A stretch of 64,000 nt of DNA. Origin: Pholiota molesta (Eukaryota > Basidiomycota > Agaricomycetes > Agaricales > Strophariaceae). The notes under the pieces were generated by a model. The model made no database searches. It worked only from the letters and a program-made list of their open reading frames with translations, and was not told the origin of the DNA. A program made the translations under genes and the position numbers. Below are positions 24,077 to 35,200 of this stretch, one piece after another. The stretch is taken from the NCBI GenBank assembly GCA_014925825.1, contig JACGCK010000049.1:124001-188000 (forward strand), written 5' to 3'. The number at the start of each line of letters is the position of its first letter. The first letter of the stretch is position 1.

Positions 24077-25149
24077 ATGGGCCAGTTCTTCACTGAAATT
24101 CCTGCTTCCTTTTGCCATGGATCCAGCAACAAAAGATGTTCTGGGTGTCTTCGGCTCCATTGAGTCCCACTGGCACGTCAACTTGTCGCCAAAAGGATTC
24201 GAGAAGACGTTTCATATCGTTGATGAGAAGCAAGTCTGGTATGAGGATATGTCTGGGAGCGGTATGTATCTCACCAGCGGGATTGTTGAATAGGTGTTCT
24301 GACATATTCTCCAGGGGCCGAAACCATTGCGCACCTGCGAGAGAATGGGAGAATTACTCTCCTCTTTTGCGGATTTGAGGGACCTCCACGAATTGTTCGG
24401 CTTTTCGGAACTGGTATGTTGAATCAGAATTGCTTTATCAACAATATAATGAATTTCGAGTTCTAGGCACCGTTCATGAATTTGACACACCAGGATACAA
24501 TGCTCTCATCCCCTTGGACAAGCGTCAGCCTGGTTCTCGAGCTGTTATTGTCATCGACATCCATAAAGTCGGAACTGTGAGTAATGCCATCAAGCAGAGC
24601 GAATATTTATTTATTTATCCTGTTTAGTCCTGTGGATATGCTATACCTTTTTACGATTTCAAAACCTATCGCATGAAGTTGCACGGAATGGCTGCCCGTA
24701 AAGAATCAGAAGACGTCAAGGCAGAGTCCTGTATTACCATAGGATCCGAGCCGCCGCTTCCGGAAAGGGCCTGAAGTGGTATTGGAAAAATCATAACGCG
24801 AAGAGCATCGACGGCCTTCCCGCTGTCTCAACGGCATTCAACTCAACAGCTATTTTGATGAAGGCATTACTAGTCGAACTGGGGCAGCGATGACGAGCGG
24901 CTTTCGTCAGAGACAAAGCAGCAGCATGCGAACACGACCTTGGTAGACTTGAGGCTGATCATCGGCTTCTTGTTGGGAATATTGGTCTCGGGATTGTGGA
25001 TCAATGTAATTGGCAATGTTGCACTAAATCCAAAGTCTGGTAAACAGGAATATAAAGTACGTACCTATTTCCAGTCATTATCGTGTCTGTCCGAGTCTTC
25101 TCTTATAGTCATATCACTTTTGATGCTGTTACTAACTGTACAATGTTAG
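24077..25149 (+). CDS. Pyridoxamine 5'-phosphate oxidase-like FMN-binding split-barrel protein, copy 1
   Basis: Member of the fungal PPOX/FMN split-barrel family (yeast YLR456W/YPR172W type); a flavin-binding role is assumed and the reaction is unknown. The ATG at 24077 gives MGQFFTEIPASF. After a change of frame comes PWIQQQKMFWVSSAPLSPTG, then NLSPKGFEKTFHIVDEKQVW, AETIAHLRENGRITLLFCGF, RIVRLFGTGTVHEFDTPGY and GSRAVIVIDIHKVGTSCGYA. The C-terminus has a hydrophobic segment LIIGFLLGILVSGLWINVIG, a likely tail anchor. Exons: 24077-24261, 24315-24413, 24467-24576, 24628 onward. Single bases appear missing in the T run at 24110-24113, at TGG 24171-24173, and near 24765. Tandem partner at 26.0-27.1 kb, with duplicated upstream sequence. 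Confidence 0.85.
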
Positions 25150-26025
25150 CTTCAGATTAGCCGTCCATGTGCTGTTACTTGAATAAAAGTATCATGAACT
25201 TCATTTTTGCAAAGCATGGAAAGGCCATTTATCAGCGGGTCTCTGCAGTATTTCTGAGAGAGCTCGGAAACTAGCTTCAATATTTGACCTTTCTTGAAAT
25301 GAGAAGGGATGATGTATGGTATTTTGGGGTTGTACACTCCACAGTTAGATGACCAAAGGAAACCTTGAAGTTCGGTGGCGTCTCAATTGCAGAAATTTCT
25401 ATATCTCCTTTGCGTTCGAAAGTGAAGAGGTGTCAAAGTTTTTTCCAAGCTGTTTGGGCGCCTAATATTTTTTATTATATCCTTCCATCTCATCCAGTCC
25501 TAGAGCGCCTTAGGCCATAATATACGACACTTACATTATAGCTGATATATACCAGAGTCGTATCTATCGAAAGAATCAATCATAGGCGCTTATTTGCCTG
25601 AAGAGCGTGATAAGATTAGATCGGAGCACATCGCGTGATGGTCATCACATGTCACTTCGCATGTTCGCGAACCCGTGACAGTGGTTAACAGTCAATTGAG
25701 GACATGTTAGTCCCCTTTAGTCCCCCAGCCTGCACCCTTGTTGTGCCCCATTCCGCCCATTCCTTCCACAGAACATGTCTACAAGATCTCCGGACTAGTT
25801 AGGCTCCTCAATTTGACGATGCTTCGTGATCTCAGCGGGCAGTGCTTGATTTACCGACGTAGGCGGAATACTGGCGGAATACATGGTCTGCAGACCACCA
25901 TGTTCCAGACACGAGTACATCGGCCAAGGAGGCTTTATTGAATCGGAAGACTTCGACCGATGGCGTCAGCCTCCGCATTTGTGACTCCCTGCGAAGAGCA
26001 GCAACTCTCCCTTACTTCCACCAAC
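25150..26025. other. Spacer between the two PPOX-like genes, partly duplicated sequence
   Basis: About 880 bases. The stretch 25445-25700 resembles 23480-23730: GGGCGCCTAAT, then TAGGCGCTTA, CGTGATAAGATTAGATCGGA and CATCGCGTGAT. This shows that the duplication included the promoter as well as the gene. Confidence 0.55.
25457..25592. promoter_or_regulatory. AGGCGC-type elements upstream of PPOX copy 2
   Basis: GGCGCCTAA at 25457-25465, GCGCCTTAGG at 25505-25514 and TAGGCGCTTA at 25583-25592, counterparts of the elements before copy 1. The spacing is not the same, so only the motif itself is clearly kept. Confidence 0.35.
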
Positions 26026-27108
26026 ATGGGCCAATTCTTCACCGAATTCCTGCTTTTATTATCCCATGGATACAGCAGCAAAAGATGTTCTGGGTGTCCT
26101 CAGCTCCTCTGAGTCCACTGGGCATGTTAACTTGTCGCCGAAAGGATTTGACAATACATTTCATATCGTTGACGAGAAGCAAGTCTGGTATGAAGACATG
26201 ACTGGCAGTGGTAAGTGGCTCGCGAGCGAGTTGTTGAATGGGCTTCCTCATGTATTTTCAGGGGCCGAAACTATTGCGCATCTGAGAGAAAATGGGAGGA
26301 TTACCATCCTCTTTTGCGCATTTGACGGTCCTCCACGAATTGTTCGGCTTTTCGGAACTGGTATGTTGAATATATTCGAGTTGCTCTTTGAACGCGCGCT
26401 AAACATCGGTCTCAGGCACCGTTCACGAATTTGACACACCAGGATACAATGCTTTCATTCCCTTAGACAAGCGTCAGCCCGGTTCGCGGTCTGTTATTGT
26501 CATTGACATCCACAAAGTCGGGACCGTACGTATCGTTCTTAAGTGCAAAGTGAATAATTCTGACATTCCTGTTGTCTAGTCATGCGGATACTCCATACCT
26601 TTTATGACTTCAAGGCCAATCGCATGAGGTTACACGGGTTTTTTGCTCGTAAAGAATCAGAGGATATCAAAGCAGAGTCCTGCACGACCATGGAATCCGA
26701 ACCTCCTCGTTCTGATAAGGGTCTGAAAGCTTACTGGGAAAGTAAGAACATCAAGAGCATTGATGGACTTCCTGCTCTCCTAACTGCGTTCAACTCAACA
26801 ACTACGTTCGACCAAAGCATTGTCAGTCAGACTGGGGCAAGGATGACGAGCGCATTTCATCAGAGAAAAAGCAACGGCGCCCAATCACAACGCTGGCTGA
26901 CCTGAAGCTCATCATTGGGTTTTTGTTGGGGCTAATGGTGTCGGGATTGTGGGTTAACGTTATTAGTAGTGTTGCGTTTAAATCCAAGGTCTTATGAGCC
27001 GGAATACAAATCTGTTTTCAAGTGCGTATCTCTTTCCAGTTGTCATTGCCCTGCCGTCTACCTTCACTTACATTCCTGTTACTTCAGATGTTGTTAAAAG
27101 CTGTATAA
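26026..27108 (+). CDS. Pyridoxamine 5'-phosphate oxidase-like FMN-binding split-barrel protein, copy 2
   Basis: Tandem paralogue of the gene at 24.1 kb with the same intron positions. It reads MGQFFTEF, then in another frame PWIQQQKMFWVSSAPLSP, then GHVNLSPKGFDNTFHIVDEK, AETIAHLRENGRITILFCAF, RIVRLFGTG, TVHEFDTPGYNAFIPLDKR, VIVIDIHKVGTSCGYSIPFY and, after a disordered stretch, LADLKLIIGFLLGLMVSGLW, the C-terminal hydrophobic segment. Frame breaks differ from copy 1: one A missing at 26045-26046, one C missing at about 26114-26116, and one extra A in the A run at 26980-26982. The last is suggested by a better frame after it (SYEPEYKSVF). The 3' end is approximate, since a final short exon near 27088 is likely. 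Confidence 0.83.
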
Positions 27109-27572
27109 TATTAACTCTTCGTTGGCCTTCCATCTTTCATTAAGTTTTTCGATCACATGAACAGGTCTATCGTCCCTTCCCCGCAAACCGTCGACCTCTT
27201 TATATCCAAAACCCACAATGCCACCATAATATGCACCCGCTGTTTATCTTATTAATGAACATTTTTACCAGGCTGATCGCACTTCGGATAAGCAGAATCT
27301 ATCGCGAACTTTCAGAATTCCCATGCTAGGCAACAGATTCTTCGAATGGCCAAAAATAACCCCGTGATGAGAACGACAACGCGTTCTTGCCGACCGCGCT
27401 CTTATCGACACCATATGGCGTTAGTCGTTTCCTTTTTCTCATTACCCAACTTTCTATGGGCTGATGCAACTTCGTAAGCCCCTGTGTCCACCTTATACAT
27501 AAATGCGAACAAGGGAGGAGCAAATGAGGCACCTCCCTAACCCAACTTCGACGAGGCATTGCAGAACATACC

Positions 27573-29700
27573 ATGGTCATCCTATTTACAACCTTGGTAT
27601 CAATCTTCGCTTTGGATCCTTGTTGGCGCATGCGACTCCTGTCGTCGATGCTGGGAGTTCCCATCTTCCCGTCGTGCAACGATTCACGTCACCAAGCAAT
27701 CCAGACGTATCGTTGCGCTTTGTAGCTGACTGGGGGTATGCGAAACTACGCCCGGGGTGCACCAGATGTCGGGGTATATTGATGTTGGAGCCAATATGTC
27801 TATGGTGAGATTAGATCCTTTTTTCATTATGATTCATTCGATGTCTGCGTACTGATGCTGATCGCTTTTCCAGTGGTTTTGGTTCTTTGAATCGAGGACC
27901 GCACCAGAAGTCGCACCATTCACACTTTGGTACGAGGTACTGCTATTTGATTTCCCCCCACCGATTTATATTTATTAGGTTGAATGGCGGCCCTGGCTGT
28001 TCTTCGATGATCGGATTGTTCCAAGAGAATGGGCCTTGCCATGTCAATCCAGATGGCGCTACAACGGTGCTGAACCCTTTCAGGTGGATGAGCATTTTTT
28101 ATTCCTGCTGTGGAGTCTAATACAAATTTTCGTGCAGTTGGAATAATATTAGCAATAGTGAGCTCGATCCATTCCATAAAGTGCCGCTGCATCCATTCTG
28201 AATTATTCATGTCTTCTCGTTTGACAGTGATATACATGACCAACCCATTGGGACCGGATTTTCGTTTGGGACCGACACCGTCAACAGCACGCTGTCAGCT
28301 GCACCATTTGTTTGGCAAGCTTTCCAGATCCTCTTTGAGAGCCCGCAATTCGCGAAATTCCAGAAAGAGAATTCATCTTCGCCACGGAGAGTTACGGCGG
28401 ACATTATGGGCCTGCCTTTGTCACTTATTTTGATCAGCAAAATAAGCTCATTGAAGAGCACAAACTCCAAGGCGTGAAGTCTCTGTTAGCGCGCTGATGA
28501 TTAATAAGTACGTTTATTTCAGGTGTTTGCAATGCCTTGCTCGACGACCTTAATTGTATTGCGTTCTAGCGGGTGGTACGATCCCCTCATTCAAAATCAA
28601 GCCTATGTCGACTTTGCAACGAATGCTCCAGGATATGGACAACTCAATCCGACGAAGTGATTGCGCAGCTAAACCAAGCCTTCTTGGACCAGGAGGATGC
28701 CAAGAGCAGGAGGAAGCATGTTTCGCTGCGGGCACTGGCCCGGAATGAACACGATTTGTGGAAATGCCGACAACTTCTGCGTATATGTGATTTTGCTCTC
28801 GTTCAACACATGACACTGAAATTGGTTGTGTGCATAGATAGACAATGTCTTTTCGCCAGCTGTTGGTGATCGCGATTCGGACGACTTGCGCCAAATCTCG
28901 TCAGCGTTGTTCCCTCCTGAATTTTATCTCAATTTCCTGCGTTCAGCGTCAGTGAAGGCGTTGATTGGAGCTAATTCAACTTACCGCGAGTGTGCTAATG
29001 CGCCGTTCAATCTTTTCACGAGACCGGTGAGTGAGTGATTTGTGTTGTTATACGGCCTCAACAATGTAGTGACAGCGAGGATTATGAATTTATAGGATGC
29101 AAGGACGTTGCTGCCGCAACTTGGTGCATTGGCGAATTCCGGTCTGAAATGCTCATTTGGGTTCGCCTCTTACCTATCTCTCTGTGAGAGTATCTTGCCT
29201 AAGAACATAATTTTTTTGAAGGCTGGAGACGCAGATATCAAGTTCGTGTTTATTTTTCACCTCATGACTTTGCTAATCTCACTCACTATCATCTCAAAGT
29301 TGCAACTGGCTTGGCGGACATGCGTCGGTGCTGGCCATGGACTGGTTCGGAAAAGAACGCCTTGCTAAGACTCCATTTAAAAATATGACAATTAACGGAG
29401 AAGCTGTCGCAGCGATACAGAATGTTGACAATTTCTCTTTCGCGTAAGTCATATACTGTCTGATTTGTCTGATTGCAGTATGTACATTCGCTGATACGTT
29501 TGTCGAATATAGGCGTGTTTATCAGGCTGGTCACGAAGTGGTCAGTATCGCTCATTTCTTGGTTCCTCATTTTTTGTGGCCATACCTATTCACTCTTTGC
29601 TTCTTGATAGCCGGCATTTCGACCACAAGCTGCGTTCGAAATATTCCAGCAGGTCGTTTTGGGCGAACAGCTTCATTCAGTCATTGTCCGAAACCCATGA
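27573..29700 (+). CDS. Serine carboxypeptidase (peptidase family S10), copy 1
   Basis: Secreted or vacuolar serine carboxypeptidase that removes C-terminal residues at acid pH. The ATG at 27573 starts a hydrophobic signal-like segment. Downstream blocks are [31 protein letters not shown] (oxyanion-hole region), [35 protein letters not shown] with the nucleophile Ser, [20 protein letters not shown], the catalytic Asp in AGDADI followed by [18 protein letters not shown], and the catalytic His in VYQAGHEV. The last exon reads [12 protein letters not shown]. The triad is therefore complete. However, six or so one-base frame breaks are needed (about 27625, 27733, 28477, 28652, 28695, 28742), nearly all a missing base. 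Tandem partner immediately downstream. Confidence 0.85.
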
Positions 29701-30109
29701 TAGTTAATGCTGGCAAACATCCACAGCTGCGAAAATACATATACTTTGCTGCTGAAGCCATGTTCATATTCTATTCTCACCGTCACTAATCAGCGAATTC
29801 AAAGCTACGGAACCACTGTCCATTTTCTGTGATTGCTAATTCTGCTCCGTGTGGGCGCATGACTGTATCACTCATTTTCTCAGATTTCAGCATGGAACAT
29901 TGGAACCGGGACTAGGAAGTTAAAAATATCACACGAATTCAACGCGAATTCCAAGAATAACTCATACTCTTGACGTCGCCGTTATCAGTGCCATATGGTA
30001 TTTGCCACTACATCTCTGTTTGGAACACTTATATATGAGAAGGGAAAGAACCCATATAAACCGAACGACAGTCCCATTTTACAGCATTGTGAGGTGATTC
30101 GGGCTCACC
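29701..30109. other. Promoter spacer between the two carboxypeptidase genes
   Basis: About 400 bases. It contains TATATG and CATATAAACCG at about 30030-30062, a plausible TATA region 50-80 bases before the ATG of copy 2. No gene seen. Confidence 0.4.
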
Positions 30110-32124
30110 ATGACACGCTTCATCCTGCTGTTAGCTTCACTTTTAGCTCTCACGTTCTGGACGGTGTTTGCGACTCCAGTTAATGAATCTGAAACTCGCC
30201 TAACTCACTTTGCGTCAACGAACAACCCGGATGTGTCTTTACGCTTCGTAGCTGATTCAGGAGTATGTGAGACTACGCCAGGGGTCCACCAGATGTCGGG
30301 ATATATCGACGTTGGAACGAACATGTCAATGGTAAGTTGGGCTGACTGTGTTATGAGCTGGTTATGATGCTGATCGATGTATTCGCAATAATGATAGTGG
30401 TTTTGGTTCTTTGAATCTCGAGAGACCCCTGAGACGGCGCCATTTACATTATGGTACGTTCAAAAAACGTCTTTTCTACGTATTAAATAAATTTACTTAC
30501 AAATTACTGCTTAGGTTGAATGGGGGCCCAGGATGCTCCTCGATGATTGGGCTTTTCCAGGAAAACGGACCCTGTCAGGTCAACCCCGACGGTGCAACGA
30601 CGGTTCTTAATCCATTCAGGTTGCTCTAATGCAGTTATCTACATGATTTACAACTGATTATTATTCCCTACCAGTTGGAATAATATCAGTAATAGTAAGC
30701 ACTTATCCGCGTTAAGTCATTTGAAAGGGTTTACTTGAATCTCCTTACTATAGTGATATATATCGACCAGCCCATCGGAACAGGCTTTTCCTTTGGCACT
30801 GACACAGTCAATTCGACACAGTCAGCGGCTCCGTTTGTCTGGCAGGCGTTCCAAGTCTTGTTCGAAAGCCAACAATTTTCGAAGTTTCAAAGCAGAGAAC
30901 TCATCTTCGCGACCGAAAGTTACGGAGGACATTATGGACCTGCTTTTGTCACTTTCTTCGACCCAAGTATGGTTTTGTTTCTTAGGAATAGATCGTGTTA
31001 AGCTAACCATACTGTATGCTTGCAGCGGGTGGTACGACCCACTAATCCAAAATAAGGCATATTTGGACTTTGCAACTAATGCACCGGGATATGGACAACT
31101 CCAACCCGACAACGTATTACAGCAAATGAATACTTCTTATTTCGGTCCTGGAGGGTGTAAAGAACAGGAGGAGGCGTGCTACGCTTCAGGAATTGGCCCG
31201 ACTCAAATAAAATATGCAAGAAAGCGGACGACTTCTGCGTAAGTATGACTCTTTTCATGCGTATCTCTCAGGCTCGGACTGAACAGAATTTCATCTAGGT
31301 CAACAATCTCTTCGTGCCAGCTGTGGGCGACCGTGATTCAGATGACTTACGACAGAACTCCTCAGCTCTTTTTCCACCGGAATTTTATGTAAATTTTTTG
31401 CATACAGCATCTATCAAAAAGAAGATAGGAGCAGAAACACGTTACCAAGAATGTCCTGATGCACCATTTGAGCCCTTGTAACAACGGGGGATGTGAGCTA
31501 TTTGCCTTTCTTACTACTCGTCCTTGACCGCTAATATAATTTAATGCTATAGGATGCAAGAACGCTCCTTCCACAACTAGGTGCATTAGCAAATTCGAGT
31601 CTCAACATTCTTATTTGGGTCCGTCAATGTTCTATAATTTTCTACTCGAATTAATTTAGATTACGCTCATAGGCAGGAGATGCAGATATTAAGTGAGTAG
31701 TTTCTTAATTCTTTTCGATGTCTCTTACGACCATCCCTCAATAATCAGCTGTAATTGGTTGGGCGGATATGCGTCAGTCCTTGCTATGGACTGGTATGGT
31801 AAAGAACGTCTGGCCCAAACCCCTTTAACGAACATGACCATCAACGACACACCTGTTGCAGAGATTGCGAACGTTGATAATTTCTCCTTCGCGTAAGCTG
31901 AAATCCTCCCTTGATTTTATTTCTTCTTCTGACTATCTTCTCTACAACTGTAGACGAGTTTACCAGGCGGGTCATGAAGTTGTACGTCGTTTCGTTTCCT
32001 TTAATTTTTGATTTACCAGCATCTTACCAAGCCTTGACCTTAGCCCGCATTCCAGCCTCAAGCTGCATTCGAGATATTCAAACAAGTTGTTAACATGCAG
32101 CAGTTACATTCTGTCAAGGTCTAA
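30110..32124 (+). CDS. Serine carboxypeptidase (peptidase family S10), copy 2, with internal deletion
   Basis: Tandem paralogue of the gene at 27.6-29.7 kb. The ATG at 30110 gives a clear signal peptide, [20 protein letters not shown], cut before ATPVNES. The S10 blocks are [78 protein letters not shown] (nucleophile Ser), [26 protein letters not shown] plus [16 protein letters not shown] (catalytic Asp) and VYQAGHEV (catalytic His). Compared with copy 1 it lacks about 25 codons between TFFD and GWYDP, the part that in copy 1 reads [15 protein letters not shown] and ends LMINN. The remaining ends, CCCAA|GTATGG and GCAG|CGGG, do not splice in frame. One more base seems missing near 31203. Ends with TAA at 32122-32124. 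Probably damaged. Confidence 0.82.
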
Positions 32125-32266
32125 GAAATAGCGAGGTTGCCACCTGAGGCCCAGAAAGCATGCTAGTCCATTTTCATTACTGTAGATGGTTGTGGCGCAT
32201 TTCTTTTAGGGTTCTTAACCCGGTAATGAATATAATGAACACAATCGATTCATGAAGACAATTAGT

Positions 32267-35200
32267 TCAGTTGGACATGTGTTCTACTGCTTCTACCAAT
32301 ACATGGGCAAATTGTTCCATCGCAATGACTCGAAACAAGTCTCGTCGCCCCCATTCGCTTCCAGCTCCAAATTCTCGTTTCCAAGCGCGACCTGGGAAAA
32401 AAATCAATATGGATTCTACAACGCAAAAAGTTGACATACTCAATCCGTCTTCCCAAGCGTAAAGTTCAACTTTCCATCCGCGTCGAAGGGCAGTCCTTAC
32501 AGGACCTAATAGAGATGAGGGACTCGAAAAATTATGAGAAAGATAAGACATACCCAAAAAGCCATCCTCATTGAACTGACCCATGTTTCCATCTCCGGTG
32601 GCAAGAACAATTGTCGAGCCTTCTGGAACGTCATCAGTTGCCGCAATAGCTTGGTGCAATTTCAACTGTAACAGTTCATCTACGCCTTGTTCACGAAATT
32701 TAACTCTTGTCTGAGATGCGCTGTTGTAATCCCATAATAGGGGTGAAGGTTGCCTCCTGAAGCATTCCCAGACCTCCTGCTCCGCCTCCGCTGCCACTTT
32801 CAGTGCTGGTATTGCCAGAGGCTTGCCGCACATGACCAATACTTTTGCTCTTCCTTGAAAGGAGCGGAAGTCCGAGGACGATGTAGTCGTCGCTGGACTT
32901 GACTGGGTGCTCTTAGCGCTTCCACTTGATTTTCCTGAAGCAAGTTTGTCTTTATCTCGATATCGTTCCCGATCCTGGCCATCACCTTTGGGTGTGGTAT
33001 GATAAAATCAGCATATGAACATTGTACATTATTTTAGATAACGCATACCAAGATCTGGAACTCGGATAAAAACACGTAGTTCATAGCCTAGTCGTTCTAT
33101 GGCATCCATCGGTTGGTATAATGGGCTGGATGTTACAACAACTCTGCCTAAGAGCGGCAATATCAAGTTAGAGTGTATAAATGATAACAATAATACAAAA
33201 CATACGGGTGACAGGCCTTCCTCTTTCCAGAATTAGGGCTAGGGCAGCATGCCATAGATGTCTTGGAACCTTCTTCTCTTTGCCGTTCTTCGTAGGCTCG
33301 ACAGACACTGAATCATCGCCAGCACCAGATTCATCCTTATCCGCGTTGGTACGGGTAGGATATTCATAGCCATCTGAGTTCGCCTCACGTTCCAGTTGCC
33401 CAGTTGCATCGTCGGAGTGCTCTCCGTTGTTTCTCGCGGCCATGTAAGCGCTTAAAGCCGATGTAGTAGGCAAGGAGCGGGTCATGGTGGCAAAAGAAGG
33501 CAACGGAATTGGATTGGCTTCCAAAGGAACAGCTGTTGTTTGCGATGCTGAGGTGGTATTCGTTTCGCCATTGGAAGGGACGGGAAGAGGTCGACTGCTG
33601 CTAGCTTTAACTGCGGCGAATGCTGAAGCTGGGTCAGTTTGATTACTGGCCCTAGTCGCGGCTGTTGCTTTGCTAATGAGAGCAGGAAGAGGGCGTGAAC
33701 GGGCTTTGTTAAGTGCGTTCTTACGATATGCTTGATGTCGTTTAAGATGCGATAATAGACCGATCAAAATGTTGGAGCTTGTTTATTAGACAAATCAGCA
33801 AGTATATTTTAATCGGAAATGAAAACGCACTGATCGATGAAAACATGAACCAAGGCATCGCTCCTCTTAGGTGGACGCCCTCGTGGGTCTATTTCTTCCT
33901 CTTCTTCCTCTATATCTAGGACATGTCCTGCCCCTCCGTCGGCATTCTGCGGGTCATCGATTGTTCATCATCATGGTCGAACCCATCTCCGCCTGTTGTA
34001 CCGCTTTCACTGCCAGTCCTAGCATGTCCTCCTTTTCGAGACCGCTTTCTCTTCGACCCAGGGATCGATATGGGCCTGGATGTGCGGGATGCGTATCGAT
34101 ATCTTCTTTTGCATCACTGCTCACGGTTTTCTTTGCTTTTCCTTGCGTCGCTCCCGCCTTCTCGATCCTTTGAATAATCCGCCCAAGGTCGTCATACTGC
34201 TCCGGAAATAACTCGCGTAACTGTCTTGCGAGTGCGAGGAGACGTCCACGCTTGCTATCGGGAGGAGGTTGGTTCTTGGGTTCCGGTGGCGAATTCATTA
34301 GGATGATGCCCGAGCCAGAGGCGATGAGGTATTTCTGTAGCTGATTTCTATCCATGTCGAGGACATCATGGCTGCCCAAGAGCTCTGCTGCTCTGACTCT
34401 GCCTTCGTTGCTTTCATGACAGCCAGCTGCGTCCTATCTTCAACAATAGGACAGGCGCAAGAGCAGGCGCCGTCGATCCTCCAGCTAGCGTGTCGACGTT
34501 CATGTCGGGGAATGATCTGGCTGGTTTGAGTCGTTTAGTTCGGGTCCTCTTTCTCTTCTCTGGAGTGGTGTTAATCTTCGGTTCGAAGGCATCATCGTCT
34601 TCGACGCTAGATTGCTTGATCTCGACATCGGGTGAAAACTGATCACCGTCATTGGCAATTGCGTATGGATGTAAATGCCCTCCAGGAGTTCCGGGGGTGC
34701 TCTTGTATGCGCCGTTGATGCCAGTCACGGTATGGATGTAAGTTGTGTCTCGGCCTTTTCTTCGCCGGCTGCGATCCCGCCTTCTCCGTGGCGGCTTGAG
34801 AAGGGACAAATTAGACAGGCTGTCGTTGTCCTCTCCTTGCTCTTCATCTTCGTCTCGCGGTTCGAGGCCATCGTCGTCGTTATCATCGTCATCGAAGTCA
34901 AATTCGAAGCTGTTTTCCTCGACGGCGACGTCCATACTATCGCCTCCTTTCAACTCTTGCTCAGCATTGATGGCATCGTGCCTCGCTTTCTCTCTTTCCC
35001 GCTCACGCCTGCCAACCCTCTTGCCTTTCTTCCCATTCAAATTGATAGGCAGTACAGCCACTTCTGTTCCATGCGATGCTTCAGCTCGCAAGACATCAAA
35101 ATTAGTAGGCGTCCTTCCTCCATCAAAATCAGAGTCGTCGTCGCTTGGTATGTTTGACCTGATAAGAAGTTCATCAGGCCGTCGAAGACCGGTAAAGGCC

